This document shows, one piece after another, positions 21,690 to 34,200 of a stretch of DNA of 64,000 nt. This DNA is from Rhynchopus euleeides (Eukaryota; Euglenozoa; Diplonemea; Diplonemida; Diplonemidae), in contig OY723321.1 of NCBI GenBank assembly GCA_963210315.1, positions 930,001-994,000 of the forward strand. The letters are read 5' to 3'. A program made the position numbers and the translations under genes. The notes below the pieces were generated by a model. The model saw only the letters and a list, made by a program, of their open reading frames with translations, had not been told where the DNA came from and ran no database searches. The first letter of the stretch is position 1; each line of letters starts with the position of its first letter.

Positions 21690-22278
21690 GGTTGAAGCGT
21701 GAAAAGCACAAGCTGTGATCCGAAAGATCCTAAAAAGTAAACTAATACACCCTCCCTCAAGACGAGGAGGGTGTTTTCGACAAGCGATGATCGGGCCTGA
21801 GTTGCCACCAATAGAAGGAGATACCCGCATTGTGTGTTAGGGGTGTTGTGTGTCCTGCCTTTTTCGTGTGAGCTTTACGCGATTTTGCCTCGCAGCACCA
21901 CCCTTGTGTGTTTTGTGAGGTGGTGTGGTGTGGTGGGGTGACTGCAGCGCGCCCCCCCCCCACCCCTCCCTTCCTCCCCATCCCTACCGGGCGGGAGAAA
22001 CTGCCTCCCCTGCTGTGCCAAACCCACACCCTCTGTGTGCCCCCCCCACCGGCTTTGCCAAGCCGCATGCACACCAGGACTCCCCCCCGACGACGGACAG
22101 TATATCCCCACCCTCACCACCCCACCCCCCCCCATCATCTTGTTTCCTTTCGTGTTTTCCTCTAATATTTCTTCATGACACAGCTCGCATGCACAACACA
22201 ACTCACTCTCTCTCTCCCCCACCCCAGGCACCCGCCACTGGCTAGGCCTCTGAGCCACACCAGTGGTGCAGCGGACCC
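21690..22278. other. Intergenic region with candidate acceptor for the giant gene
   Basis: No gene seen. C-rich tracts near 21950-22160 lead to a CT/C-run ending in CCCCAG (AG at 22226-22227), 51 bases before the ATG at 22279. It is a good candidate (trans-)splice acceptor. Confidence 0.45.
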
Positions 22279-25200
22279 ATGGGACGATATCGGGTGGCGA
22301 GCCCAGGAGCGGGGCTCGCCACCCGGGGTGGGCCAAGCGTGCTGCGTGCCGCGCTGTGTGCCGCCTGCACCGCGCTCCTCCTGGCGGGCCCTGCGGACGG
22401 GGCGTGGATCTTCAGCGTGCTGAACGCAGACCTGGTGTCGAGCGGCTCCAGCCTCTCCTATGAGACCCCACAGGGCCTGGTGACGGAGGGGCGGCTGTTC
22501 TCCAGCGGGGCAGACGAGGCTGTCCCCTCCTTAATCTACTTCACGCCGAGCGGGGCGTCGGCATGCGACTCCTCGAACACAAACCGGGTGTTTGAGCTCC
22601 TGAACCCCACCGCGGTTGACCAGGCTATCAACCTCGACGCACCCCTCACCTCGGGGTACACCGTCGACACAACATACGTTGTATGCTATGTGCAGGACAC
22701 CACCCACCTCCAGGCTGGCGCTGGGGAGTTTAAAGTTGTGGGTGCGAACCCCAGCAGCGCGGTTGCCACGGGGTGGAGGAGCGGGCGCGATGCGGCGTCT
22801 CTGGTTATAACCGCAGCTGCGGGGCAGAGCTTGGGGAGGGGCACCGTCAACCCGCTCCTGCAGAGGTGCGACGAGGTGATGGGGTGCGGCAACCCCTTCG
22901 ACGGAGCTCTGCTCTGCAAAACCGACCCCACCACCCTCATACCCTCCACGGCATGGAGCGAGGTGCAGGTGACATCCACGGCTGTGACCCTCGCCGCCTC
23001 CGTCCCCCTCCTCTCTGCAGGGAGCTACCGGATATGCTATTCCTACGACAGCGGGGACCACGTCTCATGGAGGCAGCTTGGGGACTTCCTCACTATCGAG
23101 GCTCCCGAGCCAGCTTTCTACTACATCAACCCGACCCCAGCTGTGGTGGGGTGGAGGCGGCAGGACTCTATGCAGCTCTTCATTGCAGCATCTCTCTCGG
23201 GGGGGGCGCGTGTCATCTCCGAGGTGTCCCTGGTGTCCAACACGAGTGGGTCCTGCGCGGCGGATGGGACATCCTTTGAAGCGATCTCCCCTGTCGCCTC
23301 GGTGGATAAGTCGATGCACCCGGGGATTCCCGCCGAGGCAGCTTCACTGGAGGTCTCCTCCGCGACACTCCGTGTGACGGATGAATCCATTGTGGCGGTT
23401 GCCCTGTGTGTCACCCTCACTGATAGTGTCGGGGGGGCGAACCCCTCCATATCGCGCGTGCCCCTCTATGCACAGCCTCTCGGGCTGACGATGCTGGAGG
23501 CAAATCCCTCGGCCTGCCCAACCACGCCTGCTATACCAAGGCTGGGACAGCATGTCACCATCGGGTTCACGGTGTCCGACCCTCTGGCAGGGGACCTTGC
23601 TTCCAAAGTGTTCTTCGAGACAAGCGGGGGACTCTGCGAAAGGGCCCAGCTCGCGCCAGGCGTGTCTGTCGTGTCCTCCACCTCGACGGACATCACGGTG
23701 AAGTTTGGCTCGGTGGGAACCTTCGTGGTGTGCTACGACGCCTCGGATGCAACCACCACCAAGGTGTGCAGCATCCCCGTCGCGGGTGCTGTCCCCACGG
23801 AGGCCTCCCTGAATCCCTCCCTTCCCATCGCGCTGAGCAATGTGACAGTCTCCTTTGAGAACATCGTGGATGGCACGGTGCTCAACCTGGAAGGTGGTGA
23901 CACCCCAGCTCCATACGATGAGGCCAGATTCATCCCTGTGACGGAGCAGTGCGCTGCGCCAGCTGTGGCTTCGCCGGATGTCATCGTTCATCACTCCGGG
24001 CCTGCGAGCCTCTCAGCTGTCTTCACCAAATCGGGGTGTTATAAAACATGCTACCGGCTTGCCGGAGGGGTCTGGGCGGATGTCCCATCTGCTGTGCAGC
24101 CCGACCCGGCAGCTCTTTCTCGCTGCGATGCAGCCTCCCTGGTGGGTGCGGTGAATGTAGTCTTCATATACCCCAGCACTCCTCAGAACTATACAGTGGT
24201 GACGTCACTCACCAACCCAGACGGGTCGGTGCGGCTGGAGGGGAAGTCTACATTCCGGATTGACTTCAACGAGCCGGCTCTCATGCCGAGGCAGCCGGAT
24301 TCCTCAGACAAATATGCGGTGAGGCCTTACTCTGGTGTCGAGGCTGACCTGACAGATGTTGTGCTGTCCACGCTGTGCAGCGACCCGACCCTCTTCGTCG
24401 TGGAGGGGAGCGTTGTGGACGTCAGCGGGGAGGACCGGAGGGAGGCAACCCTCCACCTCGACGCGGGGAGCTTCGTCGTGTGCTACACCCTCTCGGGGTA
24501 CACCTCCGCCCCCCTCGTGGCGACGAACACCAACGGCTACCTCATCTCTGTGGTGGAGAACCCGGTGCGGCTTGTCAGCACCACGCCTGTCGCGGAGCAG
24601 CTCCGCGCGAGGCAGATTTTTTTCATCACGCTCAATGTCGACGCAGAGATGGGCCTCACAGAAGAGGTTTTGGTGTACAGCCCAGGGGAAAGGTACTGCG
24701 ACCTCGCGGGGGTGGGGAGCGGCGGGCAGTGCCGCTGCCCTTCCCTGTCAGAGAGCCGCACGAAGGTGTCGGAGCCGGAGGTGATCCCTGCGGACTCGCG
24801 GCGGTGGAGGGTGCTCGCCCTGGCAAAGGGGAGCTATCTGCTGTGCCACCGATACGCAACTCTCCTCACTGTCCTGTCCATCGCAGACCCGCTGCCGCTG
24901 ATGGCGGGGCTCAGCGCGGTGCCGAGGCAGGGGAGGCCCCTCACCATCACATTCTCAAACAGCTCAAAGCTGGTGCCTGCCGCGGAGGTCCGAATCCTGA
25001 CTGGGGCTGCGTGTGACTGCACCCTGATCCCACGCGTGGAGTGCAGCCTCGCAACCCCTGCGCTGCGGACCTCCGGGGACCCGCGTCAGGTGTCTGTCCC
25101 AGGGGGGCTGCCAAGGGGGTCCTACTCGCTGTGTTATTACAACGGGGATGACTCGAGGAGCCAGACCCGTGTGTACACCGGGGAGGGTGGTGTGGATCCG

Positions 25201-28200
25201 TCGTTCAGCGTTGCGCAGGCGGACCCTAGCAGGGCGTCGTTTTCTTTCCCCCCGAGCGTGGGGAGGCTGATCACGGTGACCCTGACGATGTTTGCGGAGT
25301 TTCAAACCGGGGATGCGATCCGATTCCTCCCGGAGGGCTCCGACTGCCTCACAGGTCTCGACGGGGGTGTGAATGCGTCAGACCCCGACGGGTTTGCAAT
25401 CTACTCCGCAGCCCCGGTGAGGGAGAAGACCTTCTCCGTCGAATTCCTCAAGCAGGGCTCCTTCGTGGTGTGCCACCGCAGGCAGGGCGAGGCCTTCTGG
25501 GTCCTGATCCCAGACCCCGCGAGCTTCCCCGTCCTCAGCAGGGAGCCACACTCCCTTGTGACGGCTCCCACCGGGGCGATGAACCCCAGCGTTGGGCAGA
25601 GCGCCGACCTGACCTTCAACTGCAGCAGAGATGGGCTGGGCGCCTGCTCCCGGAGGGACCATGTGGTGGTGATCAGCGCAGATGCCAGCTGCGACGACGT
25701 CCTCCTCACTCCGCTGGGAGATCTGATCGCGGAGTCCGCAGGGCTCCCCGGGGATGGCACTGCCATGACCTACAGTGCTGCAGAGAAGGTCTATTGGAAC
25801 AACCGGACCTCCCTGTCGATTGACGGGAGCCTGGCGACAGTGTATGTTGAGGAGGTGTATAACCTCGCAGCGGACCCGCTTTCCCCGCCTCCCAGCCTGC
25901 AGGTTTGCTACCGGAGTGCGGCGGACCTCTCCGCCGAGGATGGGCAGTTCTGGAGGAGGGTGGACCAGTTCCCCGTCGCCCCGATGAACCCGAGCGCCTT
26001 TGAGGTGATCCCAGCGGCGCCGACCGTTGCGGAGTTTGACGTGACCCTCACCTTCACCGGAACAGGGCTGGGTGGTGCCGATGGGTTCTTCTTCACACAC
26101 CACAAGGTGCCCTGCCATGCCTACGCCCTCTCGGAGGTCCAACCGCTCCTCTCACAGAAGAAGGTTTTCGAGGGCGTCCAGCCCGACGGGCGGTTTATCT
26201 GGAGACTCCTGGCCCAAGGGACTGATGTGGTTTTCAACCCATCTGTCCCCACGGAGTACCGCGCGATAACGGCTGGGGAGATGGACTCCGAACCCTACCT
26301 CAGACGGGTCTGCTACTTCCGGGAGGGGACCCGCCTGAGCCCTGTTGGTGCGGATGCATCCTTCAACGGGTTTTTCCCCGCCTCCCCAGGTGCCTTCTCC
26401 GTGTCACCATCGACCTGCCCTGTCTGCCCCTTCTTCGTGGTTCAGGCGAATGCGACTGTGCGGCTCTCCTTCTCCTCCGACACACTCCCTCTGACAGGGC
26501 TTGACACTGTCAAATTCGTCCCCTACCAGTCACCCTGCAGGGAGGACGAGCCAGCATCTCCCGAAGACCAGTATCACTTCCCTCTGTTGAAACCTCTTGC
26601 GCCTGATCAGTGCACTGCAGGGTGCACCCTGATCCTCCCTGTAACGTTCACTCAAACCGGAGTCCACACTGTGTGCTATAAACACCAGGGGAGGACGTTC
26701 TCAGCTATGCCGAAGGGGATTAACGTTGGGTCTGCAGAGGTTGCGGGTTTTTCATATCTCGACGAGGCGTCGCAGAGCCTGGGAGCTGCGGAGTCCGCAG
26801 GGGTTCTCCCCGGGGGGAGCGAGGTTTCCGTCATACCCTCCCCGATGGGCTTCCTGCAGCAGGGCATGTCGGGGTACCTCGTGGACCGTGGGGAGCCGTG
26901 CATCGTAAACCCCGCCCCGACCAACCCAGCCAGGAGGGACCCCCTGCCGTTCCACTTCCAGACAGCGGATGCGGCGGACCTCCTCCCCAACGCGACCTCC
27001 GGGGAGGCCTATGGGTTTTCCGCCTTCCTCCGCATGCCGGAGCTCCCCTCCATGGGAAGCTACGATCTCTGCCTCCTCCACACCACGGAAACCCACATCG
27101 GCACGGGGATCGAGGTGGGCCCCACATCCCCCTCCTCCTTCGCCGTGGCGGATCCCGGGAATCCGGGTGCGGTTTACCTCTCTTTGGACCTCCTCCCTGC
27201 AGGGGGTGATGCCGGGGCAACCGCAACCATCGCACTCCGCGCCAGCCCCTCCGCTCTCCCCGGGATCCTCCCCCTGTCGCATGAGGATGACACCGCGGTC
27301 GTGACAAGCCACAGCAGCTGCGCCGGGCTAACCGCACTCCGCGAGAAGGGAACCTTCTACTACTCCGAGCCCCTCCCACTCCGCGCCTCCTCTGGGGCAT
27401 CCGGCGGGGTCGATGCACTCTGGACCCTCAACACATCTCTACCCCAGGATGCCTCTTTGCTGGCCTCCCTCCGCGCCTCCGAGGGCGGTTCTGTCACCCT
27501 GTGCTATCGCAGAGAGGGTGGTGGTGGTGGTGGTAGTGCCGCTCCCCCCACCTTCTCCGCCGCAGGGTATGCCCCAGTTCCGGTGGTGCTGGTTCCGGTT
27601 CTCCTGTGTGGGTTCGGCTCCGCAGAGGAGGTTGCGAGCTCCCTCGGGGCTGCGTCGGGGTTCAGCCTGGAGACCCACGCGAATCTCACAGGGTTGGGGC
27701 AGTATGCCCTGGTTCCCAACGCGTCGGAAGCGCGGGTTGAGTTCTCCGCGGGGCTCCCCCCGCTGTCAAACCTTGCCGTCACGATGTGGGTCGATTTTGC
27801 AGATCTCCCCGAGTCGCCCACACTCCTCAACGTCATCGATGTGGCTGGGGTCTTCTCCCTCCGCCTCCTCTCGGGAAACCGCCTGGCCCTCTTCACCTCT
27901 GCAACCCCCGCCCCTCCAGCGCCGGTGGGGGAACCGGGTGGGGCCATCCCACGGGGTGAGTGGTGTTTCCTGCAGCTCCTCATCACCCGCAGCGCAACCC
28001 CAGGGGGTGAGCGATCCGGCTCTGCCGAGATCCGGATCAACTCACAGCTCTATGCGGTGTACACCACAGAGGCGAATGGGCTGTCCATCCCACTCCTGAA
28101 TGACTCTGCCGTGGGTGCCACAGACCCCCCTTCCGTGAGGATCTTCGGAGAGGTTGGTGGGGGCGCGGAAGCCGATCTCAGCATTGCCCAGGTCGCCCGT

Positions 28201-31200
28201 CTGGACGATGTCAGGGTGTTTACCTCAGAGGTCTCCAGAGACAGCCTGGTTGCCCAGATGCTCTATCAGACGGATCTGCCTCTCGTGGAGGGTGACACCC
28301 CTGTGGGGTTTGTGCATAGGGGCCCTGTCTCCCCGGGGCATAACCGGATTATCTTCAAACAGGCGGCTTCGATGGATCCCCCGGGTGACCTGCGTGTGGG
28401 GGGTCGTGCTACGTTCACCTTCCGAGCTGTGTTGCATGGGGGTGTGATGTCGGAGCTTCGCGCAAAGAGTTATCTTTCGGCTGAGGATTCCGCCTTCCTG
28501 ATCCCGGGGGACAGGGCCTGTGCCGAGGTGTGGCAAGCCCGCGATTCAGCCGCGATGTCCAACATGGTATTCACCAAGACGGAGGGGAATGTCGTCTCCG
28601 AATTTTCCCTCGACTCCGCCACCCGGCTTGGCCCCGCAAAGGCGTGCTACCTCCACCGGTTCACAGAGGGGTTGGCGGAATTCACGGGGTTGGAGGTCAT
28701 GCCTGCATCGCCCAGCGGGGTGACCTTCGGAGCCCCCCTCACACCGCCCCAACCCACCGAGGCACTCCCCTACTTCTTCTCGGGGCAGCAGGCGGTGGCT
28801 GTGTTCCTGGAGGAGGCAGGGGATGCCCCGCTGAACCCTACCCTGGATGAGGTCATGTTCTCCGACACATCCGCGGGGTGTTCCGCCGGGACCCCTTCCG
28901 ACGGGACCCAGCCCCGCGCAGCGTCAACCCGGCTCCGCGCCCCCCGCTGGGGAGGGGGTGTCGGTGGCTCGGAGAACCGCACCTTCTGGCTGTGCTACCG
29001 CCGCATGTCACCCGAAGGCCACCCCCTCCACGCGAGGTGGGCTCCGATCCCCGGGGGGTCGGTTGTGGTCCTCCCGCAGCACCCTGTGGGGTTCACCACC
29101 GCGCCGGCCTACCCAGCGGAGGGCATGGGGGTGTCCACAACACCCTTCCTTCAGGCTGGCTTCAGCGGGCAGTCTCTTCGCTTCTCGGGGCCTCGACCGC
29201 ATACCCTCGATAGGGTGCTCTTCATGCTGACCTCTGCGGCAGACCTGCAGGGCGATTCCCCTCTGAGGGATCCGTGCATGTTCCTCCGCCCTGCCAACAG
29301 CACGGAGCGGGTCTTTTTGGAAAACCCCAGCTTCCCCGTTCTGAAGGAGGCGCTTATCCCTGGGATCTCCGCCGCAGATGTTGGGGATATAATCGAGTTT
29401 TCTGTTGACGTGCCTCTTGTGCCCCCCACAGGCTCCCCCGAGGCGCTCCGGGTTTGCTACCGGGCGCATGACCCTGCGGAGGCTGAAGGGGGGTTGTGGG
29501 GGTCCCTCTCTGGGGGCGTGTCGCTGATCCCTCCGGACCCAGCTGGGTACACCGCAAACCCGCCCAAACCCTTTGTGGGGCAGGGGGTGAACCTCACGCT
29601 GCCCCTCTCCCGGGAGCCTGGGCTGGATGTCGACAACACAACGCGGAAGCTGCAGCTGGTTCCCCTGGGGTCGGCATGCGGCGGCTCCGCCCACGCCTTC
29701 CACCCCCTCGCGTTTGCAGACACCTCCCTGCAGGCCACCGGAGTCCCCACCGGTGCCGCCGGGTCCTACACACTATGCTACTCCGAATCCCGAGGGGGTG
29801 TCACCCTCACACGCCCCTTTGAGGACCCCATCGAGGTGCTCCCTCCTAACCCCTCTTCGCGCGACGTGTCGCCTCCCTTCCCCCAGGAGACGGATGATAT
29901 CAAGGTGACATACAAAGGGGTTGCGTCAGGCGGGCTCTCCGCTGCTGGGGCTGCGAAGCTCGTCCCAATCGTCGAAGGGGAGTCTGCGGACTGCAATTCG
30001 GAGGGGGTTGTGGCGGTGTCGCTGCAGCTTGCAGCGGAGCAGCCTGTCCCGATGGAGCCGGGGAGCCCAGATATCGCGGTGGAGGCACTATTCAGCGCAG
30101 CGGGGGTGCGTGCGGTGTATATGGTGTGCTTCAGGTTGGAGGGTGCAACGCATTTCGCAAAGACCCCAGGGGACAATGTGGCCGTCGGGAAGAACCCCTG
30201 GCAGTACCGCATTGTGTCGGGTGTGAGCGAAAACGGCGCGCTCTCCGTGAAGCAGTGGGGCAGTATCCAAGGTGCCATGGAGCTCGACGGGACAGACTTC
30301 GGCACCACCGACACTGTTCATCTCGCTGCCCAGGTGGAGTGCAACGACCCCTCTGCGCTGACCATCCCTATGACGCTGGTCTCATCATCGCTCGCCCGTG
30401 TGGACCTGCCTCTGGACCTGAGCCGGGTGTATAAGGTGTGCTACCAGAGGAATGGGTTTTTCACCGATGTGACTCCGGCCCTCTGGGTCTTCGAGGCCCC
30501 CATCATGGAAGGGGCTGTCACGGCGGGGACCATCCGGGCCAACGAGCTTATCGAGGTGATGCTGTCGGGTGTGGCGGAGGTTGCAAATGTGACCACAAAG
30601 TTCTACGTCTCAGCCCCCGACATGGTGGGTAAGCTGACAAATGAGAATGGCAAGTCAGACCTCGCCTATGCGAAGCTGCTCCGGCGGGAGCGCATCAGCG
30701 GGAAGACCTGGATAACCTACTCCATGGCGTTTGCCTCTGCGGGGCAGTTCATCCTCTTCGTCGACGACGCAGCGGCGAAAAACCCTGTGCTGCAGAGGCC
30801 AAAGATATTCACAGTCACCCCGACACAGCCCTCGGGATTCCTCCCCCAGTCGGCGCGTGTGGGGCAGGAGCTGAAGATCAGTCTCGTCGACCCTCCTGCA
30901 GCTGTCGAGGCTCACTCCCTGATGATCGGCACCACACCCTTCTGCCAAACCCCCTGCCCGCAGGAGCTGTGCTCTTCCCAGGGTGGTGGTGATGAATTCA
31001 CCACAGCCGACATCATACAAATCCACGCGGTTCCCCCACAGGACCTCTTTGTGTGCTATAAGAGATCTGGCGGTGGCTGGATGCAGCTCGGAGGCACTCT
31101 GAAGGTGCTCCCAAGCCCTGTGGAGTCTGCGGTGTCCTGCCCCGTGTCTGCCCCGCCTGCCTCCGTGGTCCACTGGGGGCACAACCTCTCCCTGAGCATC

Positions 31201-34200
31201 ACCTTCCGCTCGGAGGAGTTTACACCCAGCCTGTCGCAGCATGCCTACCGCGCGTTTCTCACCCTCAGCTCTGCCGGGGCTGTCTGCGCCGACAACCCGC
31301 CCCAGGCACAGCCAAACCCGAAGGGGTTTTCGGAGTTTCTCACTATCGCTGAGGACAACACAACTGGTGTGGTGTTCTTCCCCCTTTACAACAGGGATAC
31401 GCTATTCCCCAGCGAGGCGCTGTTCTCCGTCTGCCTCCTCGATGTGGTGGATAATGTCTTCTACAACATCAGCGGGAGTGTCGACGGCGCGACGTTCCTC
31501 CTCCAGGTTGGCGAGAGTCACAACCCTGCGGGGATCACGCCCAACCCAGCAACGCTTCGCCAGGGGCAGGTTGGAGGGACTTTCGCTCTGTCTCCGACAG
31601 GAATCACAGAGGTTTTCATCGCAGCGGGGAAGGATAGATATGCCTGCATGGAATCGTGCACCGCATCCACCCCGGTTGCCGACGGGATTCGCAGCGGGAG
31701 CGTCCTGGGTGTCAAGGCTGAGGGGGGCACCGTCTACCTCACACAGGACGTGCCCCTGCAGGCCCCCCTCCCCGCCCTCGGGGATTTTGTGGTGTGCTAC
31801 GCCACCCCTGCTACCTCTGGGGTGCTGTCGTACCTCGGGGGCATTGCCGTTGCGGAGAACGACCCTGCCACCTTCACAGTCCTCCCCATCGGTCCGCGCG
31901 GTGGGGAGTCGATCACCGTGACACTCCTGGGAGCTTCGGCTGCTGCGCAGACGAAGTCGCTGCTGGTGCCCTCTGCGATGGAGTGTGGGGCAGATTCCTA
32001 TTCACCGCTGACACCTCCGGGGCATGCTGTGATATCCCACGCGACGCGTCTGCCGAATGGGGTTTTTACCTTTGCGACGAAGCAGTCTCTCGATCCAATC
32101 GACTATAAGGTTTGTGTGAGCGACGGGTCGATCTGGACCCAGGTTGGGTACACCGCTGCGACGCCTCTCACAATTCTCAAGTCGGAGCCTGCAGAGGTTT
32201 TGGTTGACGGAGAGGGTTCCCTCCGGGAGGGCGTGCCTGCGAATATCACCGTCGGAGGGGTGTCCGGCGGTTCCGGAGATCGGTTCGTCATCACAACGGC
32301 TGGCGGGGCGTGTGGGATCACCACCACACCCGCCTGTGACGCATGCACCGCACCCATCACTACGTCTGTGCCTGCGCTGCAGGGTGTCCCCCTCACAGCG
32401 GGGAAATTCGAGATGTGCTACCAACGGGCTGGCGGCACCTTCGCGAAGGTGTTCTCCCAGACCCCGGCAACCGGAGGCCCCCCGCGCCTGCTGCTGGAGC
32501 CCCGGGTGATCACCGTGTCTCCGGCAAACCCCTCGAAGTTCCTCATCACACCCAGCCACGTCGAGGCTGGGATGCGATTCACCGCCACCCTCACCGGGGA
32601 GGGCCCCCTCGCCTCCCCGGGGAACGAAGCGAAGCTCATCAAACCGGGGTCCGCTTCACACCCAACCACCTCGATTCCCATCGGCGTCTGCAGCGCAGCG
32701 GGGAGTGAGGTGATCCACTCTTGGGACGGATCCGACGGGACAGAGGGGCCGGTCGGGTCTGGCACAGCCTCATTCGAGGGGTGGGTCCCGCTGAGCTTCT
32801 ACTCCCGGAGCTCCGACGGGGATCCCACAGGAGGGGCGTCGGACCTGCTGTTTTACGCCGTCCTCTGCTTCCGCTTCTCCGGGCAGTCGTGGGTTGCCGT
32901 TCCGGCCTACCCCTCGGACCCCTCAGGGCTTGTCGCGGTGCATATCCCCGACCCATACGCCCTCACCCTGTCCCCCCTTCCTGCGAGGGGGAATGTGCTC
33001 AACCTGGAGGCGATCCTCTCCTTTTCTGCAGGGGTTGCACCCGCCTCGGGGGATTCCATCGAGCTCCGCGAGGGGAGGTGTGGGGACCCAGCGGTCACAC
33101 CTCTGTTCACCTCGCAGTATGCAGGCGGGGGCACCGCGGCGAATGACTGGGCTCTCTCCGCAGGGGTTGCGAGGATCCCGGTTGGGTCCCTCCAGGGTGT
33201 GGACAGCCAGAACATCGCGGTGTGCTTCGCCTCCGGGGTTGGCGGGTCTCTCCAGACTCTCCCGACGAACGTCTCCATCACGGCGGCCCGCCCCGTGTTT
33301 TTCCGCATCGCGGCGGTGTCAGGCGGTGCTGCGGTTTCCCTCCCCCGGGCAGGGCGGAGGCTGAATGTCTTCTTCTCCGAAGGGGAAAGCCCCTCAGACA
33401 CCGCTGTCTTCATCAGGGTTGGCAGCGCCACCACACCCCCCACAGTGTACCCCAGGCTCACCCTCGAGTCCCTCTGCAGGGATGCGGCTGTGGAGCCCGG
33501 GGTTCTCCGCGCAACTTCGGGGGGTGGGGGTGTGGAGGCGGACATCTTCTACCCATCTGCCGGGGTGTTCGTCAGCTGCTACATCGCGGCGTCCGGAGCG
33601 AAGAGTGTCGTCCCGAAAGAGGGTTCGTCGGAGCTCGCCTATGAGATTCTGGAGGGGAACCCAACGGGGTTTTTCACAGTTCCGGCAGTGGTCTACTCCG
33701 GGCAGGCTGCCCAGGTTGTCTTCGAGGGCACCGCCCTCGCATCAGGTGATTCCGTGGAGGTTGTGGAGGGTGGGGACTGCTGGGGCGCAGGCGGAGGCGG
33801 GACCCGCACAACCATCTTCTCCGGCATTGCAGAGCCCTTCGAACCCCCTTCCGCCCTCACGGCGATCCCCCTCCCGGGAAGCGTGGCCCCCTCCAACCTG
33901 ACCCTATGCTACTCCGTCTTGGATCCCGCCAACCCTACCGCACCGCCCTCCTGGACAGTGGTGGGAGGGCTGGGCGGTCTGGAGGTGCACCCCGCCAACC
34001 CTGCGGGGTTCGCCACCTTCCCAGGGGTGCCTCGCGTGAGGCAGAAGGTCACCGCGACGGTCACCCCGGGGGTGGTGTTTGAGGCAGAGCGGAAGTTTCC
34101 CTTTGGGAGCCCTGTGAAGGAGGGGGCTCTGACGCCGGCTGATAGGGTGAAGATTGTCGATGCGTCGCTGACATGCGCCTCCCCGCCTGCCTTCGGGGTT

